The notes below the pieces were generated by a model that saw only the letters and a program-made list of their open reading frames with translations, was not told the DNA's origin and made no database searches. Both the position numbers and the translations under genes were made by a program. A stretch of DNA of 64,000 nt, taken from Staphylococcus simulans (lineage in GTDB: Bacteria; Bacillota; Bacilli; Staphylococcales; Staphylococcaceae). Below are positions 26,184 through 34,872 of this stretch, piece after piece. The number at the start of each line of letters is the position of its first letter. Positions within the stretch are counted from its first letter, which is position 1. Location: assembly GCF_002902285.1 (NCBI RefSeq), contig NZ_PPRU01000025.1, positions 115,101 to 179,100 of the forward strand. The letters are read 5' to 3'.

Positions 26184-27758
26184 ATGAAACGTGTCATTGT
26201 CGTTGGAAGCGGAATTGCTGCACTCTCGTTTGTTCGTCAATTACAAGATGATATCGAAGTGATTTGTATCACTAAGGACAAGCTTGCTGAAAACAACAGT
26301 AATTTTGCCCAAGGTGGCATATGTTTTTCAAAAAGAGAAGAAGATGAAGCAATCAGCCATAGCCAAGATACTTATGAAGCCGGAGCTGAAATGGGAGATT
26401 TTAATGTAATCCAAGAAGTCATTACGAAAAGCTATCCTTTAATTCAAGCACTCGTAGATGAAGGTGTTCCATTCGATTCAAACCCAGTCACACATCATTT
26501 AGATTACGCAATGGAAGGCGCACACTCAGCTGCAAGAATTTTGCATGCTGGCGGTGATCAAACTGGTAAGTATATCGCACAACATATGGTAGAACATCTT
26601 TCTCATCCACACTTATCCATAATGGAATCAACAGAAGTCATTGATTTAATTTATAACCATGAACATCAAGTCTGTGGCGTACTTGTTTTAGATAGTACTG
26701 ACGAACAACAAATCATTGAAGCAGATAGTGTCGTGTTCGCAACAGGAGGTATTAACAACCTCTTCCCTACTAACTCTAATATACCACATACCATTGCATC
26801 AGGATGTGTGGTCGCATTACGTCATGACATCGCTTTAGAAAGTATGGAAATGATTCAATTCCACCCTACTTTATTAGGTGAACCTGAACATGCCTATAGT
26901 TTAGTGTCTGAAGCTGTTAGAGGTGACGGTGGTGTGCTAGTCAATGAACAAGACATTCCGTTTATGGATAAAATACATCCGATGAAAAGCTTGGCTCCAC
27001 GTGATGTGACTAGTCGTGCAATCTATCATCAACAACAAGAAGGTCACCAAGTCTTTTTAGATATTAGTGCGATTTCGAATTTTGCAGAGCGTTTCCCTAC
27101 TATTTACAAAGCTGTTCAAGCACATTATCCTGAAGCGATTGCCAAACAACGTATCCCTGTTACACCAGGCGCACACTATACCGTCGGCGGCATTAAATCA
27201 GAGATTGATGGTACAACAAGTCTTGAAGGCGTGTATGCGATTGGAGAAGCGGCTTGTACAAACTTTCATGGTGCCAACCGCTTAGCCAGTAATTCATTAT
27301 TAGAAGGTTTAGTTATGGGTGCTTTATGTGCCGAGAAGTTAAATCAAACTTTACAACCTGTCAGTCATAGTCATTTTAATCCAGTATTTAAAATACCTTC
27401 TATCTCAGCTGATAGAGCTGCACAATTACAACAAAAAAGTTTTGACATTTTAGGTGTGGAACGTAAAGGAATCAAAATGCAAAACTATTTGAAAGAAATT
27501 GAACAGACATTATTCGAAACATCTGAAACAGAATATGTCGATAAAGCAAAATGGCAACGTTATTGTACTGTCAAATTACTACAAATCGTCTGTACAGCAG
27601 CGCTTGCTCGTCAAGAATCAAGAGGCGTACATTACAGACTTGATTATCCACATCAAGATAAGCAATTACAATTTGAACTTATTGAAATCAATTCAGGAGG
27701 CATGGAACATGTTAAATCCACTACTCGTCAGAGAGAAAATCACTCAATATTACATTGA
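26184..27758 (+). CDS. nadB: L-aspartate oxidase
   Basis: A 524-residue flavoenzyme oxidising L-aspartate to iminoaspartate, first step of de novo NAD synthesis. FAD motif VVGSGIAALSF at the N-terminus, NNSNFAQGGI near 47, and YAIGEAACTNFHGANRLASNSLLEG near 360 carry the succinate dehydrogenase/fumarate reductase-type flavoprotein signatures. The ATG at 26184 is chosen for its GAGGTG ribosome-binding site; the frame extends further upstream but crosses the promoter region. Its end overlaps nadC by 50 bases. Confidence 0.93.
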   Translation: MKRVIVVGSGIAALSFVRQLQDDIEVICITKDKLAENNSNFAQGGICFSKREEDEAISHSQDTYEAGAEMGDFNVIQEVITKSYPLIQALVDEGVPFDSNPVTHHLDYAMEGAHSAARILHAGGDQTGKYIAQHMVEHLSHPHLSIMESTEVIDLIYNHEHQVCGVLVLDSTDEQQIIEADSVVFATGGINNLFPTNSNIPHTIASGCVVALRHDIALESMEMIQFHPTLLGEPEHAYSLVSEAVRGDGGVLVNEQDIPFMDKIHPMKSLAPRDVTSRAIYHQQQEGHQVFLDISAISNFAERFPTIYKAVQAHYPEAIAKQRIPVTPGAHYTVGGIKSEIDGTTSLEGVYAIGEAACTNFHGANRLASNSLLEGLVMGALCAEKLNQTLQPVSHSHFNPVFKIPSISADRAAQLQQKSFDILGVERKGIKMQNYLKEIEQTLFETSETEYVDKAKWQRYCTVKLLQIVCTAALARQESRGVHYRLDYPHQDKQLQFELIEINSGGMEHVKSTTRQRENHSILH

Positions 27759-28542
27759 AGATAATCAATATGGTGATTTAGCAACACACATCTTTGATCA
27801 GACACAACAAGGTACAATGTACTTAAAATCAAAAGATAACGGTATCTTTTGCGGCGAAACTATTATCAAAGAAGGATTCAAGTTATTAAAGAGTCACATC
27901 GATATCGACCAAAAAATCAAAGATGGTGAGACAGTCAAACCTGGTGATATCATCGCTGAAATTACAGGTCCTGTTTACGTATTACTTACTATGGAACGTA
28001 TTGTTCTGAACTTAATTCAACGTATGTCAGGTATTGCCACACAAACACATCGTATCGCAGAAAAAATTGCGCATACTTCTACGCGCATTGTTGATACAAG
28101 AAAAACAACACCAGGCTTAGGTATCTTTGAGAAATTTGCGGTGACTGTTGGAGGTGGTTTGAACCATCGTCGTTCTTTAAATGATGGATTGATGTTGAAA
28201 GATAACCATATCGCTTTCTCTGAATCAATGGAAATTGCGATTCAAAACGCTAAAAAAGTTGTAGGTCCAATGGATAAAATTGAAGTAGAAATTGAAAATG
28301 AAGAGATGCTTAACACAGCAATCGATCAAGATGTAGACATCATTATGTTTGATAACCAAACACCAGAATGGATTGCTGAACATATTAAAGCAGTTCCTCA
28401 ACATATTCAAACTGAAGCTTCTGGTAATATTAACGAAACTAATGTCGTTGCGTACGCTGAAACTGGCGTAGATTTCATTTCAATGGGTGCTCTATTTTAT
28501 GCGCAAAACGCGCTCGATATTTCTGCAAAGGTTGTGATTTAA
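27709..28542 (+). CDS. nadC: Nicotinate-nucleotide (quinolinate) phosphoribosyltransferase
   Basis: A 277-residue enzyme forming nicotinate mononucleotide from quinolinate and PRPP. VDTRKTTPGL and GGGLNHRRSLNDGLMLKDNHI are the conserved substrate- and PRPP-binding motifs. ATG at 27709 starts the MLNPLLVREKI N-terminus, with GGAGG about eight bases upstream; longer in-frame starts would sit deep inside nadB. Middle gene of nadBCA. Confidence 0.93.
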   Translation: MLNPLLVREKITQYYIEDNQYGDLATHIFDQTQQGTMYLKSKDNGIFCGETIIKEGFKLLKSHIDIDQKIKDGETVKPGDIIAEITGPVYVLLTMERIVLNLIQRMSGIATQTHRIAEKIAHTSTRIVDTRKTTPGLGIFEKFAVTVGGGLNHRRSLNDGLMLKDNHIAFSESMEIAIQNAKKVVGPMDKIEVEIENEEMLNTAIDQDVDIIMFDNQTPEWIAEHIKAVPQHIQTEASGNINETNVVAYAETGVDFISMGALFYAQNALDISAKVVI

Positions 28543-29643
28543 ATGTTTAACCCAATGTTATCTGTATCAAAGGAAATTCCTGAAAAGTATCTTAAAATGT
28601 CAACTGAGGAGTTAGAACAACATATTCAATCTATTAAAGATGAATTAGGCGATCGCCTATTCATGCCGACACATCATTATCAAAAAGATGAGGTCGTTCA
28701 ATTTGCCGATATTACGGGTGATTCATTAGAACTTGCTCGTATCTGTAAAGAAAATACTGCTGCTGAATACTTCGTATTTAACGGTGTACACTTTATGGCA
28801 GAAACAGCAGACATCTTAACAGACGACCACCAAGACATTTATCTACCAGATTTATCGGCTGGTTGTTCTATGGCAGACATGGCAAATATCACACAAGCTT
28901 TACATGGCTATGATGTTTTAACACAAGAATTCAACTTAGATATCTTGCCATTAACTTATGTCAATTCTACTGCAGCGATTAAAAAGTTCGTTGGCGAACA
29001 CGGTGGTTCATGTGTAACTAGCGGTAACGCAAAATCAGTAGTGGATTGGGCATTGAAACAAGGTAAAGTTATTTTATTCTTACCTGATCAACACTTAGGA
29101 CGTAATACAGCATATGATTTAGGCATTCCACTTGAACAAATGGCAGTATGGGATCCAATTGCTAAAGAACTTGTTTATGAAGGCAAACTTGAAGATTTAC
29201 GTATTGTTTTATGGAAAGGTCATTGTTCTGTACATGAGAAATTCCATAAAGCACATATCGATTTAGCACGTGAACGTGATCCTGAAATCAATGTGATTGT
29301 ACACCCTGAATGTGAATTCGAAGTGGTACAAGCTGCTGATTATGCAGGCTCTACACGCTACATTATTGAAACTATCAAAAACGCACCAAAAGGTTCTCGT
29401 TGGTTAATCGGAACTGAAATGAACTTAGTGAATCGTTTAAAAGATACTTACACAGACATCACGATTGATTCATTAAACCCATTAATGTGTTCATGTTTGA
29501 CTATGAACCGTATTGACCTTCCTCACCTAGCTTGGTGTTTAGATAAAATTTTAGATGGCAACCGTGATAACATCATCAAAGTTGATGCTGAAACAGCAAA
29601 ATATGCGAAAGAAAGCTTAGATCGTATGTTAAGCATTACTTAA
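28543..29643 (+). CDS. nadA: Quinolinate synthase
   Basis: A 366-residue 4Fe-4S enzyme condensing iminoaspartate with dihydroxyacetone phosphate to quinolinate. Cysteines in DLSAGCSMADM, HPECEFEV and MCSCLTMN provide cluster ligands as in the Bacillus type. The ATG follows the nadC stop with no gap, and the operon ends in a strong terminator. With nadB and nadC this gives niacin-independent NAD synthesis. Confidence 0.95.
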   Translation: MFNPMLSVSKEIPEKYLKMSTEELEQHIQSIKDELGDRLFMPTHHYQKDEVVQFADITGDSLELARICKENTAAEYFVFNGVHFMAETADILTDDHQDIYLPDLSAGCSMADMANITQALHGYDVLTQEFNLDILPLTYVNSTAAIKKFVGEHGGSCVTSGNAKSVVDWALKQGKVILFLPDQHLGRNTAYDLGIPLEQMAVWDPIAKELVYEGKLEDLRIVLWKGHCSVHEKFHKAHIDLARERDPEINVIVHPECEFEVVQAADYAGSTRYIIETIKNAPKGSRWLIGTEMNLVNRLKDTYTDITIDSLNPLMCSCLTMNRIDLPHLAWCLDKILDGNRDNIIKVDAETAKYAKESLDRMLSIT

Positions 29644-29651
29644 TATAAAAT

Positions 29652-29698
29652 GAAAAGGTCTCTCTGAACGAGTAAATACGTCAGAGAGACCTTTTTTA
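29652..29698. terminator. Terminator of nadBCA (bidirectional)
   Basis: AAAAGGTCTCTCTGA pairs perfectly with TCAGAGAGACCTTTT, followed by TTTA; it also serves the convergent gene. Confidence 0.92.
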
Positions 29699-29706
29699 TC
29701 AATGAT

Positions 29707-30264
29707 TTAATTAGCCATGCGTTTAATCATATTATTCTTTAATGCGAGGAAAGTATCATAACCATCCTCAGTCGTAAAATGACCCGCTTCATCAATAACC
29801 TTCATATCACCATCAAACGCTTGAACTAAACACTCTGTATCTTGATATGGAACATTCGAATCATTTTTAGATGCGATACCATAGAAATAGTCAATACGTG
29901 ATTTTAAGTCTTCAATGTCTAATGTAACATCCGGAACATGTAAATCAGGATTTACACCTTCAGCATTCGGACCAAACCCTGCAATACTGAAGAACCCTTC
30001 AATACGAATATCTGGATGTTGTTCTAAATATTTCAGCCCCGCAAGCGTACCGAAGCCATGTGTTACGAAATATGTTTCATATTGTGAAATTTCAATCTGC
30101 TCATTTAACTGCTTTAACCATTCTTCCATATTGACTGGTAAGTCATGTTGGATATTAACGATATCTGAATGATATCCTTCTAGTCTTAATGATTGTTCTA
30201 ACCATTCATACCAATTTGAGTGGGCGTCAGCACCTTGAGCATGAATTAAAACAATATTAGTCAT
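29707..30264 (-). CDS. YdeN/RBBP9-like alpha/beta hydrolase lacking the nucleophile serine
   Basis: A 185-residue protein of the RBBP9/YdeN hydrolase family: MTNIVLIHAQG start, NWYEWLEQSL, ETYFVTHGFGTLAGLKYL, and a late DEAGHFTTEDGY with the expected His. The nucleophile elbow, normally G-H-S-x-G, reads H-G-F-G-T, so the catalytic Ser is missing while the C-terminal His remains. It may be a pseudoenzyme. The start at 30264 follows AGAGGTGAAG; a longer frame is possible. It sits behind a structured leader (see 30285-30412). Confidence 0.7.
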   Translation of the reverse strand: MTNIVLIHAQGADAHSNWYEWLEQSLRLEGYHSDIVNIQHDLPVNMEEWLKQLNEQIEISQYETYFVTHGFGTLAGLKYLEQHPDIRIEGFFSIAGFGPNAEGVNPDLHVPDVTLDIEDLKSRIDYFYGIASKNDSNVPYQDTECLVQAFDGDMKVIDEAGHFTTEDGYDTFLALKNNMIKRMAN

Positions 30265-30284
30265 GTTCTTCACCTCTTGCTCTT

Positions 30285-30412
30285 TCAAAAAGAAAATGAC
30301 CTGAAATATCAGTTTAAATGTATTGAAAACCGTCTCCTATCTTCTGTGCTCATCAAAAGATATTTAGCGATTTACAATCGTCATTAAAACTTAGGTTCAG
30401 GTCATCTTTCTC
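30285..30412 (-). promoter_or_regulatory. Structured leader upstream of the Ser-less hydrolase
   Basis: On the minus strand TGACCTGA (30404-30397 side) pairs with TCAGGTCA (30304-30297 side) to close a domain of about 110 bases. Inside is a small perfect hairpin, CGATT-GTA-AATCG. The 3' arm is followed by a T-rich run (TTTTCTTTTT), so the outer helix could act as a terminator 20-30 bases before the gene start. The layout resembles a riboswitch or attenuator; no known class matched. Confidence 0.5.
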
Positions 30413-30536
30413 TTGTGTATTTCTCATACCTATAATATAAAATCCATCATATTATCTCATCGTCTTCAATTATAAGATTAATCCTATTTGATAAAAAGGT
30501 CAATCTTTTTCATTACAATTCGACATGTCAAAACAT

Positions 30537-31934
30537 TTATTGTACAACTTCTGCTAAAGATTCTGCGGCATCTTTACCTTGTTGAATACAATCAGGTAAA
30601 CCGACCGCTTCAAATGCTGCACCTGTAATACGTAAATGCGGATACGTATGTTTGATATGATCTTGAATACGTCGCACTTGTTGAATATGACCTACATGAT
30701 ACTGTGGCATGCTTTTTGGCATACGATGAACGATTGAAAATTCCGGATCGCCTTTAATATCCATCATTTGACTTAAATCACGAAGTACTGTCGCAACAAT
30801 CTGTTCATCATCCATTTCTTCTAAAATGTTATCACCAGGTTTTCCGACATAAGCACGTAACAAGACTTTACCTTCTGGTGTTGTAAACGGCCATTTTTTG
30901 CTGGTCCATGTACAAGCGGTAATACGAGTATTAGAAGTTCTCGCAATCACAAAGCCAGTACCATCATACGTATTGACCACATCTTTTTCATCAAATGCTA
31001 AAACAACCGTCGCTACAGAAGTACTTTCCATTGTTTTAAAGTAATCTAATGCTGGATCTTCTGAGAACCATTGCATAAATGTTTGATGTGGTACTGTTAC
31101 TAAAACGCCGTCATAAAAGTGTTTTTCGCCATTATAAACAACGTTATATCCTTTTTGGAAACCAATGATATCTTCTACTTTGGTTTGATATTGAATTGAT
31201 GTACCTTGTTCAATCACTGCATGCGTTAACGCTTCGATAAAAGAAGATAAACCATGTCTGAATTGCTTAAATTGCCCTTTAGGTGCACCAGGATACAATT
31301 GTTTTTTTCGTTGTCTTAATAACTTCTCATGGCGCATACCTTTTATTAAACTGCCGAACTCCTCTTCTCTTTCTTTAAAGTTAGGAAACGTACTCATTAA
31401 GCTTAATTTATCGATATCCGTACCATAAATACCACCCATTAAAGGTTCAATCAGATTTTCCAATACTTCATCGCCTAAACGTTGTCTGAAGAAATCTCCT
31501 ACAGAAATATCTCCATCCATTTCAATAGGTTTCTTAGTTAAATCCATAGCGGCACGTAATTTACCTTTTAATGAGATTAATTGTGTTGTCATAAAAGGTT
31601 TTAAATCTGTCGGTATACCCATGATAGAACCACCAGGTATCGGATATAAACGGTTACGTGCATAGATATAAGATTGTCCTGTTTGGTTGGTAATTAATTC
31701 ATCACCTAAGCCCACTTCTGTCGCAAGATCAGTCATAATTGTTTTGCGACCCAAATAAGATTCTGGACCTAATTCAATCGTGAAACCATCTTTACGATAC
31801 GTTTGAATTTTACCACCCGTACGATTTGTGGCTTCAATTATTGTGACATCATATTCAGGATGTTCTTTTTTTAAATAATATGCTGCGGAAAGCCCTGTAA
31901 TCCCTCCGCCGATGACTGCGATGTTCTTACTCAT
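30537..31934 (-). CDS. hemY: Coproporphyrinogen III/protoporphyrinogen oxidase
   Basis: A 465-residue FAD enzyme (also called CgoX). AVIGGGITGLSAAYYL is the FAD motif and TGGKIQTYRKDGFTIELGPESYLGRK the oxidase N-terminal signature; the C-terminus carries ITGAAFEAVGLPDCI. In Firmicutes it oxidises coproporphyrinogen III to coproporphyrin III before iron insertion. The start at 31934 is taken for its spacing from AGAGGA; it overlaps the hemH end by a few bases. Last gene of hemE-hemH-hemY. Confidence 0.93.
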   Translation of the reverse strand: MSKNIAVIGGGITGLSAAYYLKKEHPEYDVTIIEATNRTGGKIQTYRKDGFTIELGPESYLGRKTIMTDLATEVGLGDELITNQTGQSYIYARNRLYPIPGGSIMGIPTDLKPFMTTQLISLKGKLRAAMDLTKKPIEMDGDISVGDFFRQRLGDEVLENLIEPLMGGIYGTDIDKLSLMSTFPNFKEREEEFGSLIKGMRHEKLLRQRKKQLYPGAPKGQFKQFRHGLSSFIEALTHAVIEQGTSIQYQTKVEDIIGFQKGYNVVYNGEKHFYDGVLVTVPHQTFMQWFSEDPALDYFKTMESTSVATVVLAFDEKDVVNTYDGTGFVIARTSNTRITACTWTSKKWPFTTPEGKVLLRAYVGKPGDNILEEMDDEQIVATVLRDLSQMMDIKGDPEFSIVHRMPKSMPQYHVGHIQQVRRIQDHIKHTYPHLRITGAAFEAVGLPDCIQQGKDAAESLAEVVQ

Positions 31935-32883
31935 TTGCATCCTCTTCTTTCGTTGTTAAAACATAATAAACTTCATCTGCCATAGCACCGATAAAGAGCG
32001 GATGTGTATTTGGCATCGGTGGACGATGATAAGTTGCGCCTACTTCGTCACATACCACTTTACATTCATAATCATTATCATAAAGGACTTCTAAATGATC
32101 ACAAACAAAACCAACTGGCGTATAAATAAAATGTTCATAGCCATATTCAGCTTTTAAACTTCTTGTTAAATCTTGTACATCCGGTCCGAGCCATGGTGTG
32201 CCTGTATTACCTTCAGACTGCCATCCTCTTGCTGTGTGTTGAATATTTGATAGTTCTTCTAATAATCTTGTGTTGTCTTTTAATTGCTCTGGATATGGAT
32301 CATTGGATTCTAATATCATCTTCTCAGGTAAACTGTGTGCTGAAACAACCAAAACAGTACGATCATGTTCTGCTTCAGGTATGTCTGAAAGTGTTTGATT
32401 AATTTGTTTCACCCAGTATTGAATAAATTTTGGTTGTTGATAGAAGCTGTTCACATGCGTCAATTTAATACCATGTGTTTGTGCCGCTTTCGCTGCACGT
32501 TTGTTATATGAACCTACAGAGAAATTAGAGAAATGCGGCGCTAAGACAATCGTAATCGCTTCTGTAATACCATCTTGATGCATACGTTCAACTGCATCTT
32601 CAATAAATGGATGAATATGTTTTAAACCGACATAGACTTTAAACTCAATATCTTGTTCTTCATACATTAAGTTCAATCTATCTTTTAATGCCTCCGCTTG
32701 TTCATCTGTAATTCTAGCTAATGGAGACATCCCACCTATAAATTCATAGCGATCTTTTAAATTTTGAACTTCTTCTGGTGTCGGTTTTTTACCGTGACGA
32801 ATATCTGTGTAGTACGGTTCTATATCACTTTCTTGATAAGGTGTACCATACGCCATCACGAGCAGTCCAATAGTTCGAGTCAT
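31927..32883 (-). CDS. hemH: Coproporphyrin III ferrochelatase
   Basis: A 318-residue cytosolic enzyme (CpfC) inserting ferrous iron into coproporphyrin III. H183 in VVSAHSLPEKM and the Glu in GFVCDHLEVLYD are the catalytic pair. GGMSPLARIT and APHFSNFSVGSYN are other conserved blocks. Between hemE and hemY in one operon. Confidence 0.95.
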   Translation of the reverse strand: MTRTIGLLVMAYGTPYQESDIEPYYTDIRHGKKPTPEEVQNLKDRYEFIGGMSPLARITDEQAEALKDRLNLMYEEQDIEFKVYVGLKHIHPFIEDAVERMHQDGITEAITIVLAPHFSNFSVGSYNKRAAKAAQTHGIKLTHVNSFYQQPKFIQYWVKQINQTLSDIPEAEHDRTVLVVSAHSLPEKMILESNDPYPEQLKDNTRLLEELSNIQHTARGWQSEGNTGTPWLGPDVQDLTRSLKAEYGYEHFIYTPVGFVCDHLEVLYDNDYECKVVCDEVGATYHRPPMPNTHPLFIGAMADEVYYVLTTKEEDANE

Positions 32884-32920
32884 ATTAAACCCTTCCTTTA
32901 CCGTTCATTTTGCATTTAAA

Positions 32921-33961
32921 TTATTTTCGTTTTGTATATTCATGGACATAATCAGCAATTTTCTCCAACGTTTCTGGTTTCACTTCTGGGAATACCCCGT
33001 GTCCTAAGTTGAAAATGTGTTTGCCGTAAGCCATTCCTTGATCTAAGATTTCATCTAAGCGCGGTTGAATAACTTCCCAAGGTGCCAATAACAATGAAGG
33101 ATCTAAGTTGCCTTGAATTGTTTTTGTAACCCCTGCATCAGCAGTATCTTTGATTGTTGTACGCCAATCAATACCTAATACATCAATCGGAAGTGAATTC
33201 CATTCTTCAATTAAATGTGTAGCATTCACACCGAATAAGATAACCGGCACATCATGTTCTGCTTTAATCCCTTTAATTAAGCGTTCCATATGCGGCTTAA
33301 TGTAATATCTGAAATCAGGGGCATTTAATGCGCCAATCCACGAATCAAAGATTTGAATCAACTCTGCACCCGCTTCGATTTGTGCATTCGCATACGTGAT
33401 AGACATATCTACTAAATGATTCATTAACGCAAACCATGTTGCCTCATCACGATACATCATAGCTTTAGTGAAGTGATAATTTTTAGAAGGTCCACCTTCA
33501 ATCATATAACTTGCTAAAGTAAATGGTGCGCCGACAAAACCAATTAAAGGCACATTCAATTTTTCTTCCGTCAAGAGCTTAATCGTATCTAACACGTAAG
33601 GTACATCGCGTTTTGGATCAATTTGTCCTAGCTTTTCTACATCTTGAATCGTTTTGATTGTATTCTCAATCACAGGACCGATACCAGATTTAATCTCTAC
33701 ATCTACACCAATCGGTTTTAATGGTGTCATGATATCTTTATATAAAATTGCTGCGTCAGTTTGATAGTGATCTACTGGTAAATGTGTAACATAGGCACAC
33801 AATTCAGGTTGGTGTGTAATTTCAAATAACGAATATTTCTCTTTTAAGGCACGATATTCAGGTTGAGAACGACCTGCTTGTCGCATAAACCATAATGGAG
33901 TGTGTTCAACCTCTTCTCCCTTAATCATCTTTAAAATTGTATTATTTTTTTGATGCACCAC
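32921..33961 (-). CDS. hemE: Uroporphyrinogen decarboxylase
   Basis: A 346-residue enzyme turning uroporphyrinogen III into coproporphyrinogen [18 protein letters not shown] near residue 23 is the signature, and FDSWIGAL and NLGHGVFPE are also present. It starts at GTG (33961) after GGGAGG. First gene of hemE-hemH-hemY. Confidence 0.95.
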   Translation of the reverse strand: MVHQKNNTILKMIKGEEVEHTPLWFMRQAGRSQPEYRALKEKYSLFEITHQPELCAYVTHLPVDHYQTDAAILYKDIMTPLKPIGVDVEIKSGIGPVIENTIKTIQDVEKLGQIDPKRDVPYVLDTIKLLTEEKLNVPLIGFVGAPFTLASYMIEGGPSKNYHFTKAMMYRDEATWFALMNHLVDMSITYANAQIEAGAELIQIFDSWIGALNAPDFRYYIKPHMERLIKGIKAEHDVPVILFGVNATHLIEEWNSLPIDVLGIDWRTTIKDTADAGVTKTIQGNLDPSLLLAPWEVIQPRLDEILDQGMAYGKHIFNLGHGVFPEVKPETLEKIADYVHEYTKRK

Positions 33962-34294
33962 AGTATCCTCCCAAAATTATAATCATTCTAATCTATTCTA
34001 GCATATCCGTAGAATACACGTATTTTGTTGGATGTAAATGTCATAAAAAAGACATAGCAAATCACAATCGTGTAAACTTTTTCTACGTGCTTACCTTCTT
34101 TAGTTGCAACATATTACATTATGACATAATTTGTTAAAATCCTCATTGGTTCCGTTTTCAAAATCTGAAACATTTTCATCATTTCTATATCAAATTGCCC
34201 TACTAATACTATATAATGAGACTACTAGTATTTTTAATTGCTAGAAACTTATTTTTATTCTTTGTAGAATAATACAAAAAAGGAGGAACGTGCC
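33962..34294. other. Divergent intergenic region hemE/traP
   Basis: About 330 bases without a gene. A TATAAT at 34213-34218 is a plausible minus-10 for traP but without a good minus-35. No RNA gene or clear hairpin seen. Confidence 0.4.
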
Positions 34295-34798
34295 ATGAAA
34301 TTATATGCATCCTATGGTACATTCGGATACCTTAACCAAATTCGATTAAACAACCCAGAGCATAACTTATTTTTATTCTCAACAAATGATTCATCAGTGA
34401 TTTTTGAAGAAACTGAACAACCAACTGCTTTAAAAGAACCACTTAAATATGAAGTACTTTCAAGCATTAATGAACTTGAAGAAGAATGTTTCTATGCAGT
34501 TGTCTTTACCCCAACTTCAGAAAATCATATGTATCAATTAGAAAAACGTTTAACATCATTATCTTTAAACTTGGATAAATTCCCTGGATTCAAATGTTAC
34601 CGTTTCTTAAAACCAATTAAAGGAACAACTTACAAAATCTACTTTGGTTTTGCTGAGCGTAGTAACTTTGAAGATTTCAAATCTTCTCAAGTTTATCAAG
34701 ATAACTTCTCTAAAACAGCGTTATCTCAATTCTTCGGTTCTAGCGGCCAACATTCAAGTTATTTTGAACGTTTCCTCTATCCGGTGGATAAAGATTAA
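34295..34798 (+). CDS. traP: TRAP-like protein (ABM-fold, HmoB-related)
   Basis: A 167-residue protein matching staphylococcal TRAP (target of RNAIII-activating protein). The second half is an antibiotic-biosynthesis-monooxygenase-like fold (TTYKIYFGFAERSNFEDFKSSQ), ending in SSGQHSSYFERFLYP. Related Bacillus HmoB binds haem, which would suit the neighbouring hem operon. Of the three His reported as phosphorylation sites in S. aureus (66, 79, 154), two align with His here (H78 and the GQH histidine), but the first aligns with Cys65. The ATG has a very strong AAGGAGG site. Confidence 0.8.
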   Translation: MKLYASYGTFGYLNQIRLNNPEHNLFLFSTNDSSVIFEETEQPTALKEPLKYEVLSSINELEEECFYAVVFTPTSENHMYQLEKRLTSLSLNLDKFPGFKCYRFLKPIKGTTYKIYFGFAERSNFEDFKSSQVYQDNFSKTALSQFFGSSGQHSSYFERFLYPVDKD

Positions 34799-34819
34799 GC
34801 AAAAGTATCTAAAAAACAA

Positions 34820-34866
34820 AACAACGTCCATTAGCTTAAATTGCTAATGAGACGTTGTTTTTATAT
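34820..34866. terminator. Shared terminator of traP and ecsB
   Basis: AACAACGTC..CATTAGC pairs with GCTAATG..GACGTTGTT, T-rich on both sides. Confidence 0.9.
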
Positions 34867-34872
34867 TTAGAT

